NCBI GenBank assembly: GCA_031404015.1
Contig: JANNGT010000365.1
Location: 1-12,432 of the forward strand
Direction: 5' to 3'
Source: RPQJ01 sp031404015
GTDB taxonomy: Bacteria; Pseudomonadota; Gammaproteobacteria; Steroidobacterales; Steroidobacteraceae
Length of the DNA: 12,432 bases
The notes beneath the pieces are model-generated. The model was not told where the DNA came from, searched no databases, and saw nothing but the letters and a program-made list of their open reading frames with translations. Positions 1 to 7,587 of this stretch are shown here, piece by piece (position 1 is the stretch's first letter; each line of letters begins with the position of its first letter). The position numbers and the translations under genes are program-made.

Positions 1-1071
1 GGCTGCAAGAAACAGCAGTGCCTTGAAGAACGCATGCGTCATCAGGTGGAAGAACGCACCCGCATAGGCCGACACACCGAGCGCCACCGTCATGTATCCA
101 AGCTGCGACAGCGTCGAATACGCGACGACGCGCTTGATGTCGTTGTTGACGATGCCAAGCAGGCCCATGAACAGCGCCGTCGTGGCCCCGATCACCAGTA
201 CGAAACTGAGCGCGGTTTCCGACAGCTCGAACAACGGCGACATGCGGTCGACCATGAAAATGCCGGCCGTGACCATGGTGGCCGCGTGGATCAAGGCCGA
301 GATCGGCGTCGGGCCTTCCATCGAGTCCGGCAGCCAGACGTGCAGCGGCACCTGCGCCGACTTGCCCATCGCGCCGATGAACAGGCAGATGCAGATGACC
401 GTGGCGGCCTGCCACGTCTGCCCGGGAATCAACTCGAACGTGCTGCCGGCGATCTTGTCGGCCTGGGCAAAGATGTCGGCATAGTGCACCGAGCCAGTCA
501 GGTGGACGATGCCGGCAATGCCGAGCAGGAAACCAAAGTCGCCGACCCGGTTGACCAGGAAGGCCTTCATGTTCGCGAAGATGGCTGAGGGCTTCGTGTA
601 CCAGAAGCCGATCAGCAGGTAGGACACCAGGCCGACCGCCTCCCAGCCGAAGAACAACTGCACCAGGTTGTTCGCCATCACCAGCATCAGCATCGAGAAC
701 GTGAACAGCGAGATGTAGCTGAAGAACCGGGTGTAGCCCGGATCGTCGTGCATGTAACCGATGGTGTAGATATGGACCATCAGCGAGACGAAAGTCACGA
801 TGACCATCATCAGGGCCGACAGCCGGTCGACCAGGAACCCCACCTGCATCTGCATGCCGTCGCTGACGAGCCAGGTGTAGACCGGGCCGTCGAACGCGGG
901 CGCGCCATGCAGCAGGCCGTAAAGGACCTTGGCCGAAAGCGCGCACGAGAGCGCTACGCCGGCGATCGTGATGGTGTGAGTCGCGCCGCGGCCGATTCGA
1001 TTACCGAAAAATCCCGCGACGATAGAGGCGATCAGCGGCGCCAGGACGATGGTAAGCAGCGTTTGCTCCAC
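1..1071 (-). CDS. nuoL: NADH-quinone oxidoreductase subunit L, 3'-truncated by window edge
   Basis: Antiporter-like proton-pumping subunit at the distal end of the complex I membrane arm. The frame is open from a GTG at 1071-1069 to base 1, giving 357 codons of a protein usually just over 600 residues; the rest lies outside the window. The start follows the nuoK stop by 3 bp and gives the N-terminus VEQTLLTIVLAPLIA; a G-rich stretch 7 nt upstream is a weak ribosome site. Key residues fit the family: GWE with Glu144, MKAF with Lys169, Asp178 after LVNRVG, Lys237 in MGKSAQVPLHVWLPDSM, His262 in SALIHAATMVTAG, and the conserved NNDIKRVVAYSTLSQLGYM around 309-327. Multiple hydrophobic segments indicate an integral inner-membrane protein. 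nuoM and nuoN are expected next. Identity is secure; only the GTG start is open to revision. Confidence 0.96.
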   Translation of the reverse strand, partial: MEQTLLTIVLAPLIASIVAGFFGNRIGRGATHTITIAGVALSCALSAKVLYGLLHGAPAFDGPVYTWLVSDGMQMQVGFLVDRLSALMMVIVTFVSLMVHIYTIGYMHDDPGYTRFFSYISLFTFSMLMLVMANNLVQLFFGWEAVGLVSYLLIGFWYTKPSAIFANMKAFLVNRVGDFGFLLGIAGIVHLTGSVHYADIFAQADKIAGSTFELIPGQTWQAATVICICLFIGAMGKSAQVPLHVWLPDSMEGPTPISALIHAATMVTAGIFMVDRMSPLFELSETALSFVLVIGATTALFMGLLGIVNNDIKRVVAYSTLSQLGYMTVALGVSAYAGAFFHLMTHAFFKALLFLAA

Positions 1072-1074
1072 GGC

Positions 1075-1380
1075 TCAGCCCCGCATCGCGTCGAGGTCTT
1101 CGACGTTGATGCTCTTCCGCTCGCGGAACAGTACGACCAGGATCGCCAGGCCGATCGCGGATTCGGCTGCGGCCACGGTGAGTATGAAAAAGACGAACAC
1201 CTGTCCTGCCAGGTCGCCGAGGTACTGCGAGAACGCGATGAAGTTGAAATTGACCGACAGCAGCATGAGCTCGATGCACATCAGCAGCAGCAGCACGTTC
1301 TTGCGATTGATGAAGATGCCGGCCACCGCAAGGCTGAACAGGATACCGGAGAGCATCAGGACGTGGGAAAGCGGGATCAT
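1075..1380 (-). CDS. nuoK: NADH-quinone oxidoreductase subunit K
   Basis: Small membrane subunit of complex I, related to MrpC antiporter subunits, lining part of the proton path. It has 101 residues, the normal family length, with three predicted membrane helices near residues 4-24, 29-49 and 60-85. The two membrane glutamates essential in E. coli NuoK (Glu36 and Glu72) are present as Glu37 in CIELML and Glu73 in AAAESAIGL. The ATG at 1380-1378 overlaps the nuoJ stop in an ATGA arrangement, which implies translational coupling. The C-terminus (INVEDLDAMRG) is typical. No anomaly seen. Confidence 0.98.
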   Translation of the reverse strand: MIPLSHVLMLSGILFSLAVAGIFINRKNVLLLLMCIELMLLSVNFNFIAFSQYLGDLAGQVFVFFILTVAAAESAIGLAILVVLFRERKSINVEDLDAMRG

Positions 1381-1982
1381 TGCTTCGGCTCCGCGTCCAT
1401 CTTGACGATCCGCACGCGGTCCTTCGCCCGAACCGCCACCTGCGCGTTGATGTCCTGGATCTTCTGGCCCGGCCGGTCGCGCATCGTCAGCGTGATCGCC
1501 GCGACGATTGCCACCAGCAGGATCACCGCCGCGATCTCGAACGGGTACAGGTATTGCGTATAAAGCAGATACCCGAGCTCATGCGTATTGGAATAGCCTT
1601 CCGGCCGAGCCGTCACGACCGCAGCGCTTTCGTCGAGGCCAAGCTTGCGCACGTAGACGAAGAGTGCGATCTGCGCAACCACGATCAGCGCGATCAGTGC
1701 ACCGAGCGGCGCATAGCGCGTGAAGCCCTGCCGCAATTTCGCAACGTCGACGTCCATCATCATGACGACGAACAGCCACAGCACCATGACCGCGCCCACG
1801 TAGACCACGACCAGCGTGAGCGCGAGGAACTCAGCCTCGAGCAGCAGCCAGATCACGGCGCTGTTGAGGAACGCGGCAACCAGGAACAGCGCGCAGTGCA
1901 CGGGATTGCGCGCCGTGATGACGCCAATCGCAGTCAGCACGAGGATCGCGCCGAAGACATAAAACAGGAGGTTGACCATCAT
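1377..1982 (-). CDS. nuoJ: NADH-quinone oxidoreductase subunit J
   Basis: Membrane subunit of complex I (ND6-like), 201 residues, with five predicted helices near residues 4-23, 27-48, 52-76, 90-111 and 143-166. The hallmark third helix VYVGAVMVLWLFVVMMMD (about 60-77), where the mobile pi-bulge of ND6/NuoJ occurs, is intact. A hydrophilic C-terminal tail of about 35 residues follows the last helix. Two adjacent ATG codons (1982 and 1979) are both possible starts; the first is taken, about 18 bp after the nuoI stop, with only a weak AAGG-type ribosome site. The stop overlaps the nuoK start by 4 bp. Confidence 0.97.
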   Translation of the reverse strand: MMVNLLFYVFGAILVLTAIGVITARNPVHCALFLVAAFLNSAVIWLLLEAEFLALTLVVVYVGAVMVLWLFVVMMMDVDVAKLRQGFTRYAPLGALIALIVVAQIALFVYVRKLGLDESAAVVTARPEGYSNTHELGYLLYTQYLYPFEIAAVILLVAIVAAITLTMRDRPGQKIQDINAQVAVRAKDRVRIVKMDAEPKQ

Positions 1983-2000
1983 TTGCCGGTGTCGCCTTGG

Positions 2001-2480
2001 TCAGCGGTAGCGCGCGTCGGCGGCCTTGTCGGCCGCGATCATGGCTTCGTAGCGCTCGCCCATCGCCAGCAGCTTGTCCTTGGTGAAGATGTTCTCGCCG
2101 CGGTTTTCCATGTGGTACTCGTGGATGCGGGTTTCCACGATCGCATCGACGGGGCATGCCTCTTCGCAGAAGCCGCAATAGATGCACTTGAACAGGTCGA
2201 TGTCGTAGCGGGTGGTGCGGCGCGTACCGTCGCCGCTCACGTCGGATTCGATGGTGATGGCCAGCGCCGGACACACTGCCTCGCAGAGCTTGCAGGCAAT
2301 GCAGCGTTCCTGCCCGTTGGCGTAGCGGCGCAGCGCATGCAGGCCGCGATAGCGCGGCGACTGCGGCGTCTTTTCTTCCGGATACTGGATCGTAAACTTC
2401 GGCGCGAAGAACGCGCGCAACGTCACCCGCAGGCCCTGCAGCAGTTCCCAGAGGAAGAATGTCTTGATGAGGCTGCGCAT
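2001..2480 (-). CDS. nuoI: NADH-quinone oxidoreductase subunit I, 2x[4Fe-4S] ferredoxin-like
   Basis: Peripheral-arm subunit carrying clusters N6a and N6b, passing electrons from NuoG toward N2 in NuoB. From the ATG at 2480 it has 159 residues. Two CxxCxxCxxxCP motifs are complete: ERCIACKLCEAVCP (Cys60, 63, 66, 70) and KCIYCGFCEEACP (Cys99, 102, 105, 109). The N-terminal amphipathic helix (SLIKTFFLWELLQGL) and QYPEEKTPQSPRYRGLH are typical. A GTG at 2489, in frame and 4 bp after the nuoH stop, would add MTS and match the length of some homologues. However, the GAGG ribosome-site-like sequence is only 2 nt from that GTG but 11 nt from the ATG, so the ATG is preferred. Function is certain; the start is not. 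Confidence 0.95.
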   Translation of the reverse strand: MRSLIKTFFLWELLQGLRVTLRAFFAPKFTIQYPEEKTPQSPRYRGLHALRRYANGQERCIACKLCEAVCPALAITIESDVSGDGTRRTTRYDIDLFKCIYCGFCEEACPVDAIVETRIHEYHMENRGENIFTKDKLLAMGERYEAMIAADKAADARYR

Positions 2481-2493
2481 GCTTGTCACTACC

Positions 2494-3555
2494 TCAGGCG
2501 GCCCACGGACCGATCTTGTAGAACCACATGGCCGCCTCGGCGCACAGCCAGACCAGCGTGACGGGTATGAACACCTTCCAGCCCAGCCGCATGATCTGGT
2601 CGTAGCGGTACCGCGGGAACGTCGCGCGGAACCACAGGAAGCAGAACAGGAAGAAGCCGGCCTTTAGCAGGAACCAATGCAGGCCCGGCGCCGCGAGCAC
2701 GGCGATGTCACCCACTACCGGGTAGCCTTCGAATGGCGACAGCCACCCGCCGAGGAAGAACGTCGCCGACAACGCCGAGATCAGGATCATGTTGGCATAT
2801 TCGGCCAGGAAGAACAGCGCGAACGCGATGCCTGAATACTCGACGTGGAAGCCGGCAACGATCTCGGACTCGCCTTCCGCGACGTCGAACGGCGCACGGT
2901 TGGTCTCAGCCACGCCCGAGATGAAGTACACGACCATCAGCGGAAACAGCCACAGCCAGTACCAGCTGCCCGGACCACCCGACTGCGCCTCGACGATCTT
3001 GCCGATGTTGAGCGTGCCAGCCGCCATCACGACGCCTACCAGCGCGAAACCCATCGCGATCTCGTACGCGACGATCTGCGCCGCCGAGCGCATCGCGCCG
3101 AGGAACGCGTACTTGGAATTCGTGGCCCAGCCCGCGAGGATGATGCCGTAGGCGCCGAAGCCCGCGAGCGCCAGGATGTAGAGCACGCCAGCATCGATGT
3201 GCGAAATCGCGAAGCCCGGCCACAGCGACATCACGGCCCACGCCGCGAAGGCCGGCGTCAGCGTGAGCAACGGGGCCAGGACGAACAGGTAGCGGTTGGA
3301 GCGCGTCGGGATGACGACTTCCTTGAGCAGCAGCTTGATGACGTCCGCAAAGGGTTGCAGCAAGCCGAACGGCCCGACCCGGTTGGGCCCGATGCGCACC
3401 TGCATGAAGCCGATGACCTTGCGCTCGGCGAGCGTGGTGTACGCAACGCACAGGATCACGGTGATGGTGACCGCAAGGATCTGCGCCAGCGCGATCAACG
3501 CGGTGCGCAGTCCTTCAGGCTGGGCAAGCCAGAGGGTGGCGATCGTATCCATCAC
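2494..3555 (-). CDS. nuoH: NADH-quinone oxidoreductase subunit H
   Basis: Integral membrane subunit (ND1-like) that joins the membrane and peripheral arms and forms most of the quinone-entry chamber. It has 353 residues, normal for the family, with about eight hydrophobic segments. Both family signatures are clear: ERKVIGFMQVRIGPNRVGP at about 44-62, and the PFD...EGESE...GF...EYSG block at about 222-242 preceded by VAETNRA. The start overlaps the nuoG stop as ATGA (3555-3552); a second ATG lies at 3552. The first is favoured because a GGAGG sits 9 nt upstream of it. A 13-bp (or 4-bp, depending on the nuoI start) gap precedes nuoI. Confidence 0.98.
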   Translation of the reverse strand: MMDTIATLWLAQPEGLRTALIALAQILAVTITVILCVAYTTLAERKVIGFMQVRIGPNRVGPFGLLQPFADVIKLLLKEVVIPTRSNRYLFVLAPLLTLTPAFAAWAVMSLWPGFAISHIDAGVLYILALAGFGAYGIILAGWATNSKYAFLGAMRSAAQIVAYEIAMGFALVGVVMAAGTLNIGKIVEAQSGGPGSWYWLWLFPLMVVYFISGVAETNRAPFDVAEGESEIVAGFHVEYSGIAFALFFLAEYANMILISALSATFFLGGWLSPFEGYPVVGDIAVLAAPGLHWFLLKAGFFLFCFLWFRATFPRYRYDQIMRLGWKVFIPVTLVWLCAEAAMWFYKIGPWAA

Positions 3556-5741
3556 GCCGCCCCTCCCGCCGCGCCAACCTGGCCATCCGCCGTGGCCTGC
3601 AGCGGCCCGGATCGCCGCACGATGGCGTCGACTGCGTAAATCGCTGTTTCACGCGTCACGTCCATCGCCGCGAGACGACCTGGCGCAAAGCCTGGACCGC
3701 TGGTCACGCCAGCCTTGCTGGCTTCGAGTTCGCGCCGCAGTTCGTCGCGCACGTCTTCCGAGCTGGCGTAATCGAACCCCGTCAATCCCAGCAGGTTGCC
3801 GAGCACGCGCAGGATCTTCCACGCGGGGCGCGCACTGCCGGCAGGTTTGGTGACACCGGCCACGCTCTGCCAGCGGCCTTCGACATTGACCCACGTGCCC
3901 GAGGTTTCCGCGAACACGGCGCTCGGCAGGATCACTGTGGCGTTGGCGCGGATTTCCTCGCTCGCGTACGGCGTGATCGCCACGACGCATTCGGCACCGC
4001 GGAACGAAGCCTCGATCGCACCAGACGGGGCAAGATCGGCCGCTTCGATGCCGCCGACCAGGACGTAGGCCTTGAGCCGCGCCGCCAGCATTTCCACGGC
4101 ATTGAGTCCGGGTTGCGCCACGGCGCGACCGCCCGCAGAGCGGTGCGGCAGTACACCGGCCAACGCAGCGCCCACGGCGTTGCCACCGTCGGGCAGGTAG
4201 CCGAGGCTCGAACCGGTTGCCGCGGCCAGTGCACTGGCGAGGGCACGGATCTCGGCGTATGACGCATGGTGCTGCGCGAGCGCCCCAAGCAGGATCACGC
4301 GCTGCTCGCCCAGGGCGAGCATCTCCGCAACGACCTCGTGCTGCGCTGCAGGCACGACGCCGTCGACCGCAGCTGCAAGGTGTGCGGGCACGGCCTTGCC
4401 CTGCAGACGCAGCACCGCGCCGAGGGCAGCAGCGAGGTGCTGGGCCATGCCAAGCCCGTTGCTCGTGAGGTTGGCCGTGACCGGGAAGCGCACGTCGTAT
4501 GCACGCGGGTTGATGAACGCAATCCTGGCGCCACGGCGCACGGCCGCCTGGCGGATGCGATGCGCGATCAGCGGCACTTCCTTGCGCAGGTTCGAACCGA
4601 CGACCAGCACGGCAGCGGCCTGCTCGAGCGCGGCGATCGAACAACCGAGCGTCGGCGCGACCGGATCATTCGCCTGGTCGCGAAAATCCACGCGGCGCAG
4701 CCGGTGGTCGAGGTTGGCGCTGCCAAGCCCACGCGCGATCTTCGCCGTGAGGGTCAGTTCCTCGAGCGAGGAGATCGGCGAGGCCAGCACGCCGAGCTGG
4801 GCGGGTCCGTGCTCGCGCACGACTTGCTGCAGCCCCTTGGCCGCCGCCTCGAGCGCGGTTTCCCAATCCACTTCGCGCCACTCGCCGCCCTGCTTGAGCA
4901 TGGGCGACACGGCGCGGTCGGCTGAATAGAAACCCTCGTAACTGAACCTGTCGCGGTCGGCGATCCAGGTTTCGTTGATGTCCTCGTTGGCGCGCGGCAC
5001 GACGCGCATGACGCGACCACGCAGCACGTGCGCGTTGAGGTTCGTGCCGACGCAGTCGTGCGGCGATACGAGCGGCACCTGCGTCATCTCCCAGGCGCGC
5101 GCACGGTAACGATACGGCTTGTTGTTGAGCGCGCCGACCGGGCACAGGTCGATGATGTTCGCCGACAGCTCGTGCTCGATGCTCTGCTCGATGAACGTGG
5201 AGATCATCGTGAGCTCACCGCGGCCGATCGTGCCGAGCGCTGGGTTACCGGCAATCTCCTGCCCGAAGCGCACGCAGCGCGTGCAGTGGATGCAGCGCGT
5301 CATGTCGGTGGAGATCAGCGGGCCGAGGTCTTCGTCCTTGAAGACGCGCTTGCGTTCGGAATAGCGCGAGACGTCGCGGCCGAAACCCATCGCGAGGTCC
5401 TGCAGCTCACACTCGCCGCCCTGGTCGCAGATCGGGCAGTCGAGCGGATGATTGATCAGCAGGAATTCCATCGTCGCCTTCTGCGCCGAAATCGCCTTCG
5501 GCGACTTGGTGAAGACCTTCATGCCTTCGGCCACCGGTGTGGCGCACGCCGGCATGGGCTTCGGAGCCTTCTCGACCTCGACCAGGCACATGCGGCAGTT
5601 GGCCGCGATGGTCAGCTTGTCGTGGTAGCAGAAACGCGGGACGTAAACGCCGTTCGCATCCGTCACCTGGATGAGCATGGCATTCTTGCGCGCCTGCATC
5701 GGCACGCCGTCGACTTCGATGTTGACCAGCTCTTCGCTCAT
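3552..5741 (-). CDS. nuoG: NADH-quinone oxidoreductase subunit G
   Basis: Large Fe-S subunit of the NADH-oxidising module, moving electrons from NuoF to NuoI. From the ATG at 5741 (N-terminus MSEELVNIEVDGVP) it has 729 residues. The N-terminal ferredoxin-type [2Fe-2S] domain carries Cys38, 49, 52 and 66 (N1b). A His98-Cys102-Cys105-Cys111 set binds N5. CIHCTRC (Cys150, 153, 156) with Cys200 binds N4. From about residue 220 onward is a degenerate molybdopterin-oxidoreductase-like domain. The extra N7 site of E. coli NuoG is not conserved: only Cys230 remains, and the last ligand position is Ala261 in WIADRDRF. The start follows the nuoF stop by 10 bp with an AGGG 4 nt upstream. An open frame continues upstream of the ATG into nuoF but codes nothing family-like. 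Confidence 0.97.
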   Translation of the reverse strand: MSEELVNIEVDGVPMQARKNAMLIQVTDANGVYVPRFCYHDKLTIAANCRMCLVEVEKAPKPMPACATPVAEGMKVFTKSPKAISAQKATMEFLLINHPLDCPICDQGGECELQDLAMGFGRDVSRYSERKRVFKDEDLGPLISTDMTRCIHCTRCVRFGQEIAGNPALGTIGRGELTMISTFIEQSIEHELSANIIDLCPVGALNNKPYRYRARAWEMTQVPLVSPHDCVGTNLNAHVLRGRVMRVVPRANEDINETWIADRDRFSYEGFYSADRAVSPMLKQGGEWREVDWETALEAAAKGLQQVVREHGPAQLGVLASPISSLEELTLTAKIARGLGSANLDHRLRRVDFRDQANDPVAPTLGCSIAALEQAAAVLVVGSNLRKEVPLIAHRIRQAAVRRGARIAFINPRAYDVRFPVTANLTSNGLGMAQHLAAALGAVLRLQGKAVPAHLAAAVDGVVPAAQHEVVAEMLALGEQRVILLGALAQHHASYAEIRALASALAAATGSSLGYLPDGGNAVGAALAGVLPHRSAGGRAVAQPGLNAVEMLAARLKAYVLVGGIEAADLAPSGAIEASFRGAECVVAITPYASEEIRANATVILPSAVFAETSGTWVNVEGRWQSVAGVTKPAGSARPAWKILRVLGNLLGLTGFDYASSEDVRDELRRELEASKAGVTSGPGFAPGRLAAMDVTRETAIYAVDAIVRRSGPLQATADGQVGAAGGAA

Positions 5742-5751
5742 GGTGCCCTGA

Positions 5752-7059
5752 TCACGCCGCGCGCTCGCGCGCCTCGACGATGCTGTGGCCGTGTTCGACG
5801 AAGTACTCGAACTCGTGCCGGAAATGACGAATGAAACTCTGCACTGGCCACGCGGCCGCGTCGCCGAGCGCGCAGATCGTGTGGCCCTCGATCTTGTTGG
5901 CAACGTCGACGAGCATGTCGATGTCGGCCTGTTTACCCTGCCCCGCCAGTATTCGCTTGAGCGTGCGGTTGAGCCAGCCGGTGCCTTCACGGCACGGCGT
6001 GCACTGCCCGCACGATTCCGCGTGGTAGAAGCGCGAGAGGCGTTCGAGCACGCGCACCATGCACGTGGTTTCGTCCATGACGATCACGGCGGCCGAGCCG
6101 AGCGACGAGCCCGCCTTCTTGAGCGAGTCGTAGTCCATGTTGGCGGCCATGATCGCTGCGGCCTTGAGCACCGGCACGGACGAACCGCCGGGTATCACGG
6201 CCTTGAGCTTGCGACCTTGCCAGACACCCCCCGCGAGTTCGAGCAGGTCGGTGAAGGGGATGCCGAGCGGCACCTCGAAGTTGCCGGGCTTTTCGACGTG
6301 CCCCGACACCGAAAAGATCACCGTGCCACCCGAGTTGGGTGGTCCCAGGCCCGCAAACCAATCCGGGCCCTTGCGCAGGATGGTCGGCACCGAGGCAAAG
6401 CTCTGCGCGTTGTTGATCGTAGTCGGCTTGCCGTACAGGCCGAAGTTGGCCGGGAACGGCGGCTTGAAGCGCGGCCGGCCCTGCTTGCCCTCGAGCGACT
6501 CCAGCAACGCGGTTTCTTCGCCGCAGATGTAGGCGCCCGCGCCCATGAAGGTATACAGGTCGAAATCAATCCCCGATCCCTGGATGTTCCTGCCGAGCAG
6601 GCCGTCGGCATACGCCTCGTGCACCGCCGCGTCGAAACGCGGGAACGGCTCGGCCATGAATTCGCCGCGAATGTAGTTGTAACCCACCGACGAATTGGTG
6701 CAATAGCCGCCGATGGCCATGCCCTCGATCAGCGCGTGCGGGTTGTAGCGCAGGATGTCGCGATCGTGGCAGGTGCCGGGCTCGCTTTCGTCCGAATTGC
6801 AGACCATGTATTTCTGCACGGCCGAGTTACGCGGCATGAACGACCACTTGAGGCCGGTGGGGAACCCCGCGCCACCGCGGCCGCGGAGGCCCGACGCCTT
6901 GATGGCTTCAATCACCTGTTCGCGCGGCGGCTTCTCCGCGAGGATCTTTTTCCACGCCTCGTAACCCCCGATCTTCAGGTACGTCTCGAGTTCCCACGAG
7001 CGCTCGTGCTTGAGCGGTTCGAAGCACACGAGGTTCAGGCGATCTGTCCAGTCGGCCAC
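5752..7059 (-). CDS. nuoF: NADH-quinone oxidoreductase subunit F (NADH/FMN-binding)
   Basis: Entry point of complex I: binds NADH, FMN and cluster N3, and accepts hydride from NADH. With the GTG start at 7059 it has 435 residues. The glycine-rich nucleotide-binding segment GLRGRGGAGFPTGLKW lies at about 57-72, CNSDESEPGTCHDRD at about 87-101, GAGAYICGEETALLESLEG at about 173-191, and the N3 ligands in ESCGQCTPCREGTGW (Cys350, 353, 356) plus Cys396 in HTICALGDAAAWP. A TTG at 7065 would add two residues, but the AGGAG at 7067-7071 is only 1 nt from it and a good 7 nt from the GTG, so the GTG is chosen. nuoE ends 21 bp upstream and nuoG starts 10 bp downstream. Confidence 0.96.
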   Translation of the reverse strand: MADWTDRLNLVCFEPLKHERSWELETYLKIGGYEAWKKILAEKPPREQVIEAIKASGLRGRGGAGFPTGLKWSFMPRNSAVQKYMVCNSDESEPGTCHDRDILRYNPHALIEGMAIGGYCTNSSVGYNYIRGEFMAEPFPRFDAAVHEAYADGLLGRNIQGSGIDFDLYTFMGAGAYICGEETALLESLEGKQGRPRFKPPFPANFGLYGKPTTINNAQSFASVPTILRKGPDWFAGLGPPNSGGTVIFSVSGHVEKPGNFEVPLGIPFTDLLELAGGVWQGRKLKAVIPGGSSVPVLKAAAIMAANMDYDSLKKAGSSLGSAAVIVMDETTCMVRVLERLSRFYHAESCGQCTPCREGTGWLNRTLKRILAGQGKQADIDMLVDVANKIEGHTICALGDAAAWPVQSFIRHFRHEFEYFVEHGHSIVEARERAA

Positions 7060-7066
7060 GCGCAAT

Positions 7067-7071
7067 CTCCT
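7067..7071 (-). promoter_or_regulatory. nuoF Shine-Dalgarno site that decides a GTG start
   Basis: On the minus strand AGGAG is followed by 7 nt (ATTGCGC) and then GTG at 7059-7057, an ideal spacing. The in-frame TTG at 7065 lies only 1 nt after the motif and is therefore unlikely to be the start. It is one of the clearest ribosome sites in the operon. Confidence 0.75.
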
Positions 7072-7080
7072 GCTGATCCG

Positions 7081-7587
7081 CTATTTGTGATCGTCGAGGA
7101 TCTGATCGACCTTCGCAGGCGTCAGGTGCTCGAAGTACACGTGGTTGACCATCATCATCGGCGCGCCGTTGCACGCGGCGAGGCACTCTTCTTCCTGCTT
7201 GAGATAAAAGCGTCCGTCTGCGGTGCTTTCGCCGACCTTGACGCCGAGTCGCTTCTCGAGATGCGACAGCATCTCCTCGCCGCCGCGCAGCATGCAGGAA
7301 ATGTTCGTGCACACTGAAATGTGGTGACGGCCGCAGGGCGACGTCTCGAACATCGAGTAGAACGTCGCGACTTCATAAACCTGGATGGGCGGGATGCCGA
7401 GGTAGTCCGCCACCGCATCCATCGACGCCTGCGGCAGGTGACCTTTTTCATGCTGCACGGCGTGCAACGCGGAGATCACGGCCGAACGCTTGCGGTCGGC
7501 CGGGAATTTCTTGAGCCAGTGATCGATTTCTTCGCGCACGTGCGCGGAGAGCGCCTCGCCCGTGCCTGCATGCAGTGCGTCACTCAT
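7081..7587 (-). CDS. nuoE: NADH-quinone oxidoreductase subunit E
   Basis: Thioredoxin-fold [2Fe-2S] subunit of the NADH module, carrying cluster N1a next to the FMN in NuoF. It has 168 residues from the ATG at 7587 (MSDALHAGTG). The four ligands are Cys93 and Cys98 in SVCTNISCMLRGG and Cys135 and Cys139 in EECLAACNGAPMM, with the family-type spacing. The helical N-terminal region includes ISALHAVQHEKGHLP and the PIQVYEVATFYSMF segment. Start and nuoD stop overlap by 4 bp (ATGA), implying coupled translation. An open frame extends upstream into nuoD but lacks family similarity, so the later ATG is used. Confidence 0.98.
   Translation of the reverse strand: MSDALHAGTGEALSAHVREEIDHWLKKFPADRKRSAVISALHAVQHEKGHLPQASMDAVADYLGIPPIQVYEVATFYSMFETSPCGRHHISVCTNISCMLRGGEEMLSHLEKRLGVKVGESTADGRFYLKQEEECLAACNGAPMMMVNHVYFEHLTPAKVDQILDDHK

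Noticed and set aside
5742..5990. Extension of the nuoG frame upstream into nuoF
   Set aside because: The added 83 residues are Ser/Arg/Thr-rich and out of frame with nuoF; the family N-terminus begins at the ATG at 5741.
5785..7317. A 510-codon open frame on the plus strand opposite nuoF/nuoE, with similar long frames at 7575-8867 and 1380-2561
   Set aside because: These are antisense shadows of GC-rich codon usage: Arg/His/Asp/Val-rich translations without recognisable motifs, lying exactly opposite well-supported nuo genes.
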